Source: Variovorax gracilis
Lineage (GTDB): Bacteria; Pseudomonadota; Gammaproteobacteria; Burkholderiales; Burkholderiaceae_C
Assembly: GCF_030317115.1 (NCBI RefSeq)
Contig: NZ_JASZYF010000027.1
Location: forward strand, 1-64,000
Direction of reading: 5' to 3'
Length of the DNA stretch: 64,000 bases
Made by a program: the position numbers and the translations under genes. Positions 26,896 through 36,072 of the stretch are shown here, piece after piece. The notes under the pieces were generated by a model. That model was given only the letters and a program-made list of their open reading frames with translations. It searched no databases and was not told the DNA's origin. Within the stretch, counting starts at the first letter, position 1. Each line of letters opens with the position of its first letter.

Positions 26896-28172
26896 CCATC
26901 TTCGTTTTCGTTGGATCCCTACTGGCCCTCATGGCGCTGGGCATGCCGGTCGCTTTCGCCCTGATCGGATGTGGCCTCTCGATGATGTTCTACCTGGGCG
27001 TCACCGATCCTCAGATCGTGATCCAGAACATGTGGGACGGCGCCAACAGCTTTCCGCTGCTGGCGGTGCCCTTCTTCATGCTGGCCGGCGAGTTCATGAA
27101 CGCCGGTGGCATGACGCGCCGCATCATCACGATGGCGATGTCCTGGGTCGGTCACATCCGCGGCGGCCTGGGCTACGTGGCGGTGGTAGCGGCCGTCATC
27201 ATGGCCTCGCTCTCCGGCTCGGCGGTGGCCGACACGGCCGCGCTCGCCGCGGTGCTGGTGCCGATGATGCGCAACGCCGGCTACGACGTGAACCGCTCCT
27301 GCGGCCTGATAGCCTGCGGCGGCATCATCGCGCCGGTGATCCCGCCCTCGATCGGCATGATCCTGTACGGCGTGACAGGCGGGGTGTCGATCACCAAGCT
27401 CTTCATTGCCGGCATCGTGCCGGGCGTGATGATGGGCCTGGCGATCATGGTGGCGTGGCGCTGGTCGATCCAGCGCGACAAGGTCAAGGGCGAACCCAAG
27501 CGAAGCATGGCTGAGCGGCGCACCGCCACGCGCGAATCCTTGTGGGCGCTGGTGCTGCCGATCGTCATCGTCGGCGGCCTCAAGCTCGGCTGGTTCACGC
27601 CGACCGAGGCGGCGGTGATCGCGGCCGTGTACTCGCTCATCGTCGGGCTGGTGGTATATCGCGAGATCAAGCCAAGCCAGCTCTTCCACCTGTTCTACCG
27701 GGCGGCCGAGACCACAGCGGTGATCATGTTCCTGGTGTCGGCCGCGGGCGTTTCGGCCTGGCTGATCACCACCGCGAACATCCCGCAGCAACTGGCCGAC
27801 CTGGTCGAGCCGCTCATGGGCAACAAGATGCTGCTCACCTTCGCGCTGATGATGCTGGTGCTGCTGGTGGGCACCGCGCTGGACTTCACGCCCACGGTGC
27901 TGATCATGACGCCGGTGCTGATGCCGGTGCTCAAGCAGGCCGGCATCGACCCGGTGTATTTCGGCGTGCTGTTCATCATGAACAACGCCATCGGCCTGGT
28001 GACGCCGCCGGTGGGGACGGTGCTGAACGTGGTGTGCGGGATCGCCAAGATCCCGATGAGCGGCGCGATCAAGGGCGTGATGCCCTTCATGATCGCGCAG
28101 ACGTTGGTAATGCTGCTGCTTGTGGTGTTCCCGGAGATCGTGATGTGGCCGCTTCGAATGATGACCCGATGA
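26892..28172 (+). CDS. TRAP transporter large membrane subunit (DctM family)
   Basis: This 426-residue protein has about twelve hydrophobic segments and typical DctM sequence such as 'MASLSGSAVADTAAL' and 'PVIPPSIGMILYG'. It is the sodium-coupled translocation channel of the TRAP system. It overlaps the DctQ gene by four bases and is followed ten bases later by the idonate dehydrogenase gene. Confidence 0.92.
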   Translation: MTIFVFVGSLLALMALGMPVAFALIGCGLSMMFYLGVTDPQIVIQNMWDGANSFPLLAVPFFMLAGEFMNAGGMTRRIITMAMSWVGHIRGGLGYVAVVAAVIMASLSGSAVADTAALAAVLVPMMRNAGYDVNRSCGLIACGGIIAPVIPPSIGMILYGVTGGVSITKLFIAGIVPGVMMGLAIMVAWRWSIQRDKVKGEPKRSMAERRTATRESLWALVLPIVIVGGLKLGWFTPTEAAVIAAVYSLIVGLVVYREIKPSQLFHLFYRAAETTAVIMFLVSAAGVSAWLITTANIPQQLADLVEPLMGNKMLLTFALMMLVLLVGTALDFTPTVLIMTPVLMPVLKQAGIDPVYFGVLFIMNNAIGLVTPPVGTVLNVVCGIAKIPMSGAIKGVMPFMIAQTLVMLLLVVFPEIVMWPLRMMTR

Positions 28173-28181
28173 GGAGTTGAG

Positions 28182-29219
28182 ATGGAAGCCCTTGTAATCC
28201 ACGCCCCCGGCGACCTGCGCGTTGAGGAATTTCCCACGGACGAACTCGGCCCCGGACAGTTGCGCGTGCGCGTGCGCTGTGGCGGCATCTGCGGATCCGA
28301 CTTGCACTACTACCAGCACGGCGGCTTCGGCACCGTTCGCATCCAGCAACCGATGGTGCTTGGCCACGAGGTGGCCGGCGTCATCGAAGCCGTGGGCGAA
28401 GGCGTGACGGCCTATGCGCCCGGCGAGCGCATCGCGGTGAGCCCCAGCCGGCCCTGTGGCCTGTGCCGCTTCTGCCAGGAAGGTCTGCAGAACCATTGCC
28501 TGGACATGCGCTACTACGGCAGCGCCATGCGGAACCCGCACGTGCAGGGTGCTTTCCGCCAACAGATAGTGGTGGACGCCTACCAGGCGCACCGGCTGGC
28601 CGACCACCTCACCGACCAGGAAGGCGCGATGGCCGAGCCGCTGTCGGTGGCGCTGCACGGAATCAACCGTGCCGGGCCGCTACTGGGCAAGAAGGTGCTG
28701 GTCACCGGCTGCGGGCCGATCGGCGCGCTCGCCATCATCGCGGCGCGGCGCGCCGGCGCGGGGCATATCGTGGCGACCGACATGGGCGCTCATCCCTTGA
28801 GTAAGGCGCTTAAGGTCGGCGCCGACGAGGTCGTCAACATTGCCGAAGAACCGGATGGCTTGGCGCGATTTGCGGTGGACAAGGGTCAGTTCGACGTGCT
28901 GTTCGAAGCCAGCGGCAACGAGCGCGCATTGCGCGGCGCCTTCGAGGTGCTGCGACCGCGCGGCATCATCGTGCAGCTGGGCCTGTCGGGGGGCGAGATG
29001 ACGCTGCCGATCAATGCCATCGTGGCCAAGGAGTTTGACCTGCGTGGCGTGTTCCGCTTCCACCAGGAATTTGCTACGGCGGTGGAGCTGCTCAACAAGC
29101 GCCTGGTCGACGTGAAGCCGCTGATTTCGGCCACCGTTTCCTACCGCGACTCGGCCCGCGCCTTTGCGCTGGCTGCGGACCGCTCGCAGGCGATGAAGGT
29201 GCTGTTGAGTTTCGATTGA
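28182..29219 (+). CDS. idnD: Zinc-dependent L-idonate 5-dehydrogenase-like enzyme
   Basis: This 345-residue medium-chain dehydrogenase has the catalytic zinc site (Cys and following GSDLH, then GHE), a structural-zinc cysteine cluster (CGLCRFCQEGLQNHC) and a Rossmann motif (GCGPIGAL). It best fits L-idonate 5-dehydrogenase, which makes 5-keto-D-gluconate for the gluconate 5-dehydrogenase at the operon's start. GAGGAG lies five bases before the ATG. Other polyol dehydrogenases are possible. Confidence 0.8.
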   Translation: MEALVIHAPGDLRVEEFPTDELGPGQLRVRVRCGGICGSDLHYYQHGGFGTVRIQQPMVLGHEVAGVIEAVGEGVTAYAPGERIAVSPSRPCGLCRFCQEGLQNHCLDMRYYGSAMRNPHVQGAFRQQIVVDAYQAHRLADHLTDQEGAMAEPLSVALHGINRAGPLLGKKVLVTGCGPIGALAIIAARRAGAGHIVATDMGAHPLSKALKVGADEVVNIAEEPDGLARFAVDKGQFDVLFEASGNERALRGAFEVLRPRGIIVQLGLSGGEMTLPINAIVAKEFDLRGVFRFHQEFATAVELLNKRLVDVKPLISATVSYRDSARAFALAADRSQAMKVLLSFD

Positions 29220-29240
29220 GGGGCAAGGTAGCTCGACCAA

Positions 29241-29618
29241 TCAACCCGCCGCCCGCGGGTTGGACGGCGCACTTCGCATTCGCGAGGCTTGACGCAATGC
29301 CAGTTCCCGAAACCGAAGCACCGCCGGATTGTGCGTGTCGTCGCGCGTGGCCATCGCCAATGAAATGCCTGCTGATGCCGGGAGCCCCGAAACCGGCCGG
29401 AACACCACGTCGCGCGCTGCCAATCGCGCACTGACCGAGGGAACCAGCGCCACCCCCATGCCGCTTTGGACCAGGCTGATCACGGTTTGCACCTGGGTCG
29501 CTTCCTGCGAAATGCGCGGTGTCAGCCCGGCTTGCTGGAAAACCAGCATCACCATGGCGTGCAAGCCGGGGACCTGCGTCGAGGCGTAGTCCACATGTGC
29601 CGACCCGTGAGGCAGCCA
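29241..29618 (-). pseudogene. LysR regulator remnant (C-terminal part only)
   Basis: The frame reads a clear LysR effector-domain C-terminus, including 'LVQSGMGVALVPSVSARLA'. Reading upstream it continues in frame through a 'WLPHGSAHVDYA' segment until a stop at 29619-29621; the DNA-binding half and most of the first effector lobe are missing. The remnant points away from the TctC gene at 29730, the usual place for its regulator, so a 5' deletion seems to have destroyed the original divergent regulator. Confidence 0.75.
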
Positions 29619-29729
29619 TTAGGAAATCTGCATGGCTCTCGCGTTCAAACGGTATTTCTCCTGTAACTGGCATCTCTCGATACTCAGGGTGCCTCTCGAT
29701 GGCACGACATTCCTCCAAAGGAGACAAGC

Positions 29730-30701
29730 ATGAACATGAGCCGCCGGCAGTTCGCCGGATACCTGGGCATTTCGGCGGTTGCGCTGAATTCTGGTTTCGC
29801 ACTGGCCCAAGACAAGACACTGCGTGTCCTGGTGGGCTATGCGGCAGGTGGCGCCGCGGACAACGTGGCGCGCATCGTGGCCGAAGGCATGCGCGACAGC
29901 GGGTACACCACGATCGTGGAGAACAAGGCCGGCGCCGCCGGCCGTCTAGCCACCGAGGCATTGGTTGCCGCGCCTGCCGACGGCACGACGCTCCTCCTGA
30001 CGCCCATGGGCAACCTGACCCTCTACCCGCACGTCTTCAAGTCCTTGCGTTATGACCCACTTAAGCAGTTTGCCGGCGTGGGCACTGCCTGCACCATGAG
30101 CTTTGCACTGGCGGTGGGCGCCAACAGTCCTGCGAAGACGCTGGGCGAATTCCTGGACATGGCGCGCAAGGACAACGCGCTGGCCGCGTATGGCACGCCG
30201 GGCGCCGGCACCGCCATGCACTTCATCGGGCAGCTGCTGGCCAAGAGCGCCAAGCTTCCGCTGACCCACGTGGCCTACAAGGGTGGCTCCGCCGCGGTGA
30301 CCGATGCCATCGGTGGCACGCTGCCGGCCGTCATCACCACGCTCCCGAATCTGCTGCCGATGCATCGCAGCGGCAAGCTGCGCATCCTGGCGATCTCCGA
30401 TGAAACACAGCTTGCCGCACTGCCGGGTGTGCCGACTTTCAAGTCGCTCGGCTACCCCGACCTGGGGGTGACCGAGACCTTCGCCTTCTTCGCGCACAGC
30501 GGCACGCCGGCGCCGGTGATCGCACGGCTGAACCAAAGCATCACCCAGGCGGTGAAGTCCGAGAAGGTCGCTTCCCTGCTGCAGAAGCAGGAATACCTGC
30601 CCAAGGCGTCGACGCCCGAAGCGCTGGACAAACAACTGCGTGAGGAATACGCCCGCTGGAGCGCCGTCGCGAAGGCGGCAGGCTACACGCCGGAAGACTG
30701 A
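29730..30701 (+). CDS. TctC/Bug-family solute-binding protein with Tat-type signal
   Basis: This 323-residue receptor has an N-terminal SRRQFAGYLG segment followed by a hydrophobic stretch and 'ALAQD', which fits a twin-arginine signal rather than a plain Sec signal. The mature part is a Bug receptor ('RVLVGYAAGGAADNVAR', 'HVAYKGGSAAVTDAIGG'). AAGGAG precedes the ATG. The sulfatase gene follows after 34 bases, so the bound solute may be a sulfated or carboxylated compound handled by that enzyme. No TctA/TctB genes are present. Confidence 0.85.
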   Translation: MNMSRRQFAGYLGISAVALNSGFALAQDKTLRVLVGYAAGGAADNVARIVAEGMRDSGYTTIVENKAGAAGRLATEALVAAPADGTTLLLTPMGNLTLYPHVFKSLRYDPLKQFAGVGTACTMSFALAVGANSPAKTLGEFLDMARKDNALAAYGTPGAGTAMHFIGQLLAKSAKLPLTHVAYKGGSAAVTDAIGGTLPAVITTLPNLLPMHRSGKLRILAISDETQLAALPGVPTFKSLGYPDLGVTETFAFFAHSGTPAPVIARLNQSITQAVKSEKVASLLQKQEYLPKASTPEALDKQLREEYARWSAVAKAAGYTPED

Positions 30702-30735
30702 GCCTGCCACTGCAACATCGAACGCAAGAGGACCT

Positions 30736-32217
30736 ATGCCCCGTCGCAACGTCATCGTGATCATGTCGGACGAACATGATCCCCGCATCATGAGATGCGC
30801 TGGCCACCCCATCGCGAAGACCCCGAACCTGGACGCCCTTGCGGCCCGCGGCACGCGCTTCGCCAACGCGTACACGCCGAGCCCCATCTGCGTGCCCGCC
30901 CGCGCCGCCTTCGCCACTGGCCTGCGTGTCCATCAGACCCGCCACTGGGACAACGCGATGCCCTACGTTGGCGACCCGCGCGGCTGGGGACACGTGCTGC
31001 AGCGCGAAGGCATTCGCGTCGAGAGCATCGGCAAGTTGCACTACCGTGCCGAGGAAGACCCGGCGGGCTTCGACAAAGAGCACATTCCCATGCACGTGGT
31101 CGGCGGGCACGGCATGGTGTGGGCGTCGATCCGAGATCCGTACGTGTCCAGCCCTTCGGATAAGCGCATGCTCGGCGAGCGCGTCGGGGCCGGCGAGTCT
31201 CCCTATACCGACTACGACCGCGAAGTCACGGCGCGCGCGGTGGACTGGATCCGCGACGCAGGGACACGAGTCGACGAGTCGTTCGTCCTGTACGTCGGGC
31301 TTGTTGCTCCGCACTTCCCGCTGATTGCACCGCAGGAATTCTTCTCGCTCTATCCGCTGGAGGGCTTGCCTACGCCCAAGCTGCACCCGAGCGACGGTTA
31401 CGAGCGCCATCCGTGGGTGCAGGCCTATGCCGACTTCATGAAGAACGAGGAGCAGTTCAAGAGCCCTCAGGAGCGCCTGGAGGCCTTCGCCGCCTACTAC
31501 GGCCTGTGCAGCTTTCTGGATTACAACGTCGGCCAGATCACGCTGGCGCTGCGCGACGCAGGACTCGAAGGCGAGACGACGGTTGTCTACACCTCGGACC
31601 ATGGCGACAACCTCGGGACGCGGGGGCTATGGGGAAAATCCACCCTTTACCAGGAAAGCGTCTGCGTGCCGATGATCGTGGCGGGCCCTGGCATCGAGCC
31701 CGGCGTGTGCCGGACGCCGGTGGACCTGCTCGACCTATATCCGACCATCTTGCAGGGCGTTGGCCTCGACCCTGCGCCCGACATGGCCGATCGCCCAGGC
31801 CAGTCGCTGTATGAGTTGGCAGCCGCGACCGACCGGCCGGAGCGCGTCGTGTTCAGCGAATACCACGCAGCGGGCAGCAACACCGCCGGCTTCATGGTCC
31901 GCAAAGGCCGCTGGAAGTTTCACTACTACGTGCGATTCCGCCCCGAGCTGTTCGACCTGGACGCCGACCCCGAAGAGCTGTGCGATCTGGCCAGCGACCC
32001 GCGCCATGCCGCAGTGGTAGCGGAGATGGAAGCCGAGTTGCGGTGCATCTGCGATCCCGAGGCCGTCGATGCCTTGGCCAAGAGCGACCAGCGCGCCATG
32101 ATCGAGCGACTGGGCGGCGTTCAGGCGGCGGCAACGATGGGCGCAGGGGGTGCCACCCCGGTGCCGAAGGGGACTCCGAGTAAATCGACCCCGCCACTGG
32201 CGGCCAAGGCAGCCTGA
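30736..32217 (+). CDS. Sulfatase-family hydrolase (formylglycine type)
   Basis: This 493-residue protein is an alkaline-phosphatase-superfamily sulfatase. Metal-binding residues appear in MSDEHD (about 10-15) and TSDHGDN, and Cys52 in the CVPAR motif is the residue converted to formylglycine, so a maturation enzyme is needed. It has no signal peptide, so it acts in the cytoplasm, as choline sulfatases and phosphonate monoester hydrolases do. The ATG at 30736 has AGAGGA upstream; a longer frame to 30640 overlaps the receptor gene. Substrate unknown: a sulfate or phosphonate ester imported by the receptor encoded upstream is my guess. The last 30 residues are Pro/Thr/Ala-rich. Confidence 0.83.
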   Translation: MPRRNVIVIMSDEHDPRIMRCAGHPIAKTPNLDALAARGTRFANAYTPSPICVPARAAFATGLRVHQTRHWDNAMPYVGDPRGWGHVLQREGIRVESIGKLHYRAEEDPAGFDKEHIPMHVVGGHGMVWASIRDPYVSSPSDKRMLGERVGAGESPYTDYDREVTARAVDWIRDAGTRVDESFVLYVGLVAPHFPLIAPQEFFSLYPLEGLPTPKLHPSDGYERHPWVQAYADFMKNEEQFKSPQERLEAFAAYYGLCSFLDYNVGQITLALRDAGLEGETTVVYTSDHGDNLGTRGLWGKSTLYQESVCVPMIVAGPGIEPGVCRTPVDLLDLYPTILQGVGLDPAPDMADRPGQSLYELAAATDRPERVVFSEYHAAGSNTAGFMVRKGRWKFHYYVRFRPELFDLDADPEELCDLASDPRHAAVVAEMEAELRCICDPEAVDALAKSDQRAMIERLGGVQAAATMGAGGATPVPKGTPSKSTPPLAAKAA

Positions 32218-32309
32218 AGGGCGAACGCGTTGATGTGACGCTCAGGACGCGCGATGTGGACGGGGTTTGGGGCCCTCCGTGCGCCGCCCGACTCCGCTAG
32301 AGTGCGCGC

Positions 32310-33233
32310 ATGACGCCCCGTCAGCTCAAGTACTTCATCGAGATCGCACGCACAGGCAGCATCACGACGGCCGCAAGCACGCTGCACATCGCCCAGCCCG
32401 CGCTGAGCCACCATCTCGCGGCCATGGAGGAAGAACTGGGAGTCTCCCTGCTCAAACGCCATGCGCGTGGTGTCCAACTGACCGTTGAAGGGCAGCGCCT
32501 CCTGGACCGCGCAGCCGCCATCCTGCGCCAAATGGATCGCCTGCGCGATGACGTGCGCGATGCTTCTACCTCGCCACGCGGCGTTGTCAACCTGTGCATC
32601 GTAGGCTCGGTGGCGCCGTTGCTGGCGATTCCACTGTTCAAGCTCCTGGAGGAGCGCGTGCCGGAGGTGCAGCTGCAGCTCAGCACGGGCATGTCGCGCG
32701 AGGCCCAGGCACTGGTGGAGGCGCGCCGGGTGGAGCTGGCGTTGCTGCCCACAGCCTTTGAGCTCACCCGACTTCAGACTGTCGCGGTCTTCGAGGAGCG
32801 CTTCTGCCTTTTCGGTCATCGCAAGCTCTTGAAGGGGCGCGCGGCCACCATTGCCTTTCGCGACATCGGCGACCGGCCGCTGGTGGCGCCGGACCGTGAC
32901 CACGACATGCGAAAGCTGATGGAGCGGACGGCTCTTGCACAAAACTGCGTGCTCAACGTGCGCTACGAAATCAACAACTCGGAGCTCTTGCGCGCCATGG
33001 TCCGCGAAGGTATGGCTTTTGCCGTCATGCCACGCAATGCCTTTCCCCTGGCCGACCAGGAGGAGGTGGTCGCGCGGGACATCGTCGAGCCGGCAATGGA
33101 GCGCACGCAATCGATCGTCTCCCTGATCGACCATCCGTTGACGCCAGCGGGTGAAGCGGTGCGCCAGGGGCTGCTCGATCTGGTCAAGGCCATGGTGAAC
33201 GACGGCACGCTCAAGGCCCGGCTGCTCACATAA
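32310..33233 (+). CDS. LysR-family regulator
   Basis: This 307-residue protein has a LysR helix-turn-helix ('TAASTLHIAQPALSHHLAAME') and a LysR effector domain. It is the third gene of a plus-strand group (receptor, sulfatase, this regulator, FAD dehydrogenase) and probably controls it. The 92 bases before it may hold its own promoter. It resembles Nac/Cbl-like members in the helix-turn-helix, but this is not enough to name it. Confidence 0.88.
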   Translation: MTPRQLKYFIEIARTGSITTAASTLHIAQPALSHHLAAMEEELGVSLLKRHARGVQLTVEGQRLLDRAAAILRQMDRLRDDVRDASTSPRGVVNLCIVGSVAPLLAIPLFKLLEERVPEVQLQLSTGMSREAQALVEARRVELALLPTAFELTRLQTVAVFEERFCLFGHRKLLKGRAATIAFRDIGDRPLVAPDRDHDMRKLMERTALAQNCVLNVRYEINNSELLRAMVREGMAFAVMPRNAFPLADQEEVVARDIVEPAMERTQSIVSLIDHPLTPAGEAVRQGLLDLVKAMVNDGTLKARLLT

Positions 33234-33347
33234 GCTTTCCCTCATGGCAGCGCGACCCAATCAGTATTTCTCGCGCCGGTGTTGCGTCACTACAGTCTCC
33301 GTATTACCCGGCCACACCCGTGGCGGCATCGACTTGAAGGAGACACC

Positions 33348-34766
33348 ATGCTGGACGTCGTTCGTGGCACTGCGAATCTGGACCACATTGAAGGCGCGCT
33401 GAATTCGGCGCTGGCGCCCGGTCAGAACGTTCGAGATCCTGCGACGGCGCAGGCGCACGCCGGCGACTGGAGCGAGGCCCCACGCACCACCCCGGGGCTT
33501 GTGGCGTATCCGCGCACGCCGAACGAGGTGGCGGCCGTGCTGAAGATCTGTTCGGAGCATGGCCAGCGCCTGGTCGTGCAGGGAGGCCTCACCGGCCTGG
33601 CCGGCGGCGCGACGCCGATGACCTCGGAAATCGTCCTGTCGCTCGCCCGGCTGAATGCCATCGAGGATCTGGACACCGTGGGCGGCACCGTGCTGGTCCA
33701 GGCCGGCGCCATCCTGGAAGAACTGGCCAACCACGTGGAAGCCGCCGGCTGGTACTTTCCGCTCGACCTGGGCGCACGCGGCTCTTGCCAGGTCGGCGGG
33801 AACGCGGCCACCAACGCCGGTGGCAACCGCGTGATCCGCTTTGGCACCATGCGCGAACTGGTCCTGGGTCTGGAAGTGGCGTTGCCGGACGGCCGACTGC
33901 TCACCATGCTCAATCGCGTCACCAAGAACACCACCGGCATCGATCTCAAGCATCTGTTCATCGGCGCCGAAGGCACGCTCGGGGTCATCACCCGGCTGGT
34001 GCTGAAGTTGTCGCCGCTGCCAACCGCCTCCACTACCGCACTGTGCGCACTGCCGTCTTTCGACGCGGCCACGCGGCTCGTTCGCGACCTGCGACGCTCG
34101 CTGCCGAGCCTTTCGGCCTTCGAAGTGATGTGGGCCGACTACCTGGAAACCGGCGCGGAAGTCTGTGGGCTGCGCTTGCCCTTTGATGACGCACATCCGG
34201 TCTATGTACTGCTGGAGACGCTTGGCACGGACGAGCATGCCGAGCAAACCGCCTTGGAGACGAACCTGGAGGCCGCGCTGGAATCAGGCGTCGTGGCCGA
34301 CGTGATCATTGCGAAATCGCTGGACGATGCAAAGCGCCTGTGGGCCTATCGTGAATCCATCGGCGAGCTGCTGGGGCGGCTCAAGCCTTTCGCCGCATTC
34401 GACGTGGGCATCCCGATGCCTGCCATGGACGCTTTCGTCGAATCCGTGGGCGCCGAACTCGAACGCCTCTTTCCGAATCAGCGGCACCTTTTCTTCGGGC
34501 ACATCGGCGACGGAAACCTGCATGTGCTTTCGGGCCCGCACGAATCACCCACGAGCCTGCACGAAGTTGAAAGGGTGGTCTACGCCGCGACCGGGCGCGC
34601 GGGTGGATCGATCTCGGCGGAGCACGGCATCGGGGTGGTGAAGAAGGATTTCCTGCACTTCAGTCGTTCCAAGGAAGAGCTGGACCTGATGCGAGCCATC
34701 AAGTCGATGCTAGATCCCCGTGGCATCCTCAATGTGGGACGCGTCTTCCCGGAAGTTGACGAATGA
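33348..34766 (+). CDS. FAD-binding 2-hydroxyacid dehydrogenase (GlcD/D2HGDH/D-LDH family)
   Basis: This 472-residue flavoprotein has an N-terminal FAD-binding PCMH domain ('VVQGGLTGLAGGATP', 'GGNAATNAGGNRVIRFG') and a C-terminal FAD-oxidase domain with the metal-binding GHIGDGNLH and SAEHGIG motifs. Such enzymes oxidise 2-hydroxyacids such as D-lactate, glycolate or D-2-hydroxyglutarate to 2-oxoacids and pass electrons to ETF, cytochrome or quinone. The ATG at 33348 has AAGGAG five bases upstream. It closes the sulfatase group and could act on the hydroxyacid released by the sulfatase. Confidence 0.87.
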   Translation: MLDVVRGTANLDHIEGALNSALAPGQNVRDPATAQAHAGDWSEAPRTTPGLVAYPRTPNEVAAVLKICSEHGQRLVVQGGLTGLAGGATPMTSEIVLSLARLNAIEDLDTVGGTVLVQAGAILEELANHVEAAGWYFPLDLGARGSCQVGGNAATNAGGNRVIRFGTMRELVLGLEVALPDGRLLTMLNRVTKNTTGIDLKHLFIGAEGTLGVITRLVLKLSPLPTASTTALCALPSFDAATRLVRDLRRSLPSLSAFEVMWADYLETGAEVCGLRLPFDDAHPVYVLLETLGTDEHAEQTALETNLEAALESGVVADVIIAKSLDDAKRLWAYRESIGELLGRLKPFAAFDVGIPMPAMDAFVESVGAELERLFPNQRHLFFGHIGDGNLHVLSGPHESPTSLHEVERVVYAATGRAGGSISAEHGIGVVKKDFLHFSRSKEELDLMRAIKSMLDPRGILNVGRVFPEVDE

Positions 34767-35064
34767 TGCCGAAGGATAAATCTCGCCGTTGCGCACTGCC
34801 TGATGCACGCAGAAAGTCAACGTCGCGCTTCAGCTAAAAGACAGTTGCAGTCATTCGTCCCTCACATGCGAAGGACCGAGTTGGGCACGATGCAGCGGTT
34901 CCGTCCTGCCCTCGCCATCGGCTGCTATCGCTGCGATGCAGCCTTACCTAGGGTCTACACGGCGAACCTGGTCGCAGCCCAGGGTATCGTTGTCTCCGCA
35001 CGACCTAGGCGTCCGCCCGCAGACTAGATGCTGGCCAAGTCTTGCGCGGCAGCACTGGCGGTGG
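34767..35064. other. Intergenic region without a supported gene
   Basis: These 298 bases separate the plus-strand FAD dehydrogenase gene from the convergent minus-strand hydrolase gene. I see no convincing coding frame and no strong terminator. Confidence 0.4.
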
Positions 35065-35958
35065 TCATGTTGATACTCCGAGTTCGGCAATGCGTCGAAC
35101 CATCTCTGGCCAGATCTCTCTGGGCATGGAATGTCCCATGTCCTCGACCAGCCATAGCTCGGAGTTCCTGATCTGTTGTTGCATGTGTCGAGCCTGCTCC
35201 GGAGCAAACACCGGGTCGGCGCTTCCATGAATGATCAAGGTGGGGCAGGTAATTGCCTTCTGCGCTTCAAACAGGTCCGGCGACACTCCCACGGCCAAGA
35301 TCGCACGGCCCATGCCCTCGGGGCGATACGAGCGGTCGAACGCGTAGGCGATGCGCGCGCGAACCCACGCTTCGTCGAAGTAGAACCGGTCTGCCCACAT
35401 CCACCGCCAGTCGGCTACGCCCTGCTCGATGGCAGCACTGCGGTCTCGGCGCACGGTCATCTGCAGCAATGCGCCAAGCCGCTCCTTTCCTGCCTGCCGA
35501 TCTTCAACTTGGCCCCCGCTTCCGCTCATCACGACCGTGAGGCTTCGCACGCGCTTGGGATGCCGGAGGGCCACCCAACGAGCAACAAACCCGCCGAGCG
35601 ATGCACCAGCGACATCGACACGCTCAACCTTCAAGTCATCCAGAACGGCAGCGACGTCGTCGGCCATGTCTGGCAGGGTGTAGGGGCAGGACACAGGCAC
35701 GCCTGCCCGCGCGGCAGCCAGCGTCGCCAGGACGTCGACGCACGGATAGTCTGGCATCGGAACCGAGAGACCGCAGTCCCGATTGTCCATGAGGATCACG
35801 CGATACCCCGCGCGAACAAATTGCTCGCATTGCTCATCCGGGTATTCCACGCTGCCGATCTGCTCGCCCATCCCGGCGATCAGCACGATGGGCTGGCCTT
35901 CCAGGGGGCCTCTTGTCTCGTAGTGGATTGCGCATCCCTTGTTCATGACGTAGGTCAT
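35065..35958 (-). CDS. Alpha/beta-fold hydrolase
   Basis: This 297-residue protein has the alpha/beta-hydrolase pattern: the nucleophile serine in GASLGG, an acid in 'IIHGSADPVF' and the histidine in 'EDMGHSMP'. There is no signal peptide. It may hydrolyse an ester or lactone. It lies downstream of the substrate-binding-like, PrpF-type and lactonase genes on the same strand after a 114-base gap, so it may belong to that pathway. The substrate is unknown. Confidence 0.82.
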   Translation of the reverse strand: MTYVMNKGCAIHYETRGPLEGQPIVLIAGMGEQIGSVEYPDEQCEQFVRAGYRVILMDNRDCGLSVPMPDYPCVDVLATLAAARAGVPVSCPYTLPDMADDVAAVLDDLKVERVDVAGASLGGFVARWVALRHPKRVRSLTVVMSGSGGQVEDRQAGKERLGALLQMTVRRDRSAAIEQGVADWRWMWADRFYFDEAWVRARIAYAFDRSYRPEGMGRAILAVGVSPDLFEAQKAITCPTLIIHGSADPVFAPEQARHMQQQIRNSELWLVEDMGHSMPREIWPEMVRRIAELGVST

Positions 35959-36072
35959 CGAGTCTCCTTGTCGTTGGTTTTTCCGATGAGACTTGGTCTT
36001 CAGAACTTAAGCTTAGCCTTGAGCGCAGCCGTGTTCGAGTGGAACTGATCTGTTGCGTTGTGAGTGCTTGAC

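Noticed and set aside
26919..28658. A 579-codon minus-strand frame rich in His and Arg
   Set aside because: It lies opposite the DctM and idonate dehydrogenase genes, and its low-complexity His/Arg/Asp composition is typical of antisense shadow in high-GC DNA.
29092..29961. A 289-codon minus-strand frame spanning the LysR remnant
   Set aside because: It is in a different frame from the LysR match and runs into the signal region of the TctC gene; only the shorter frame shows protein similarity.
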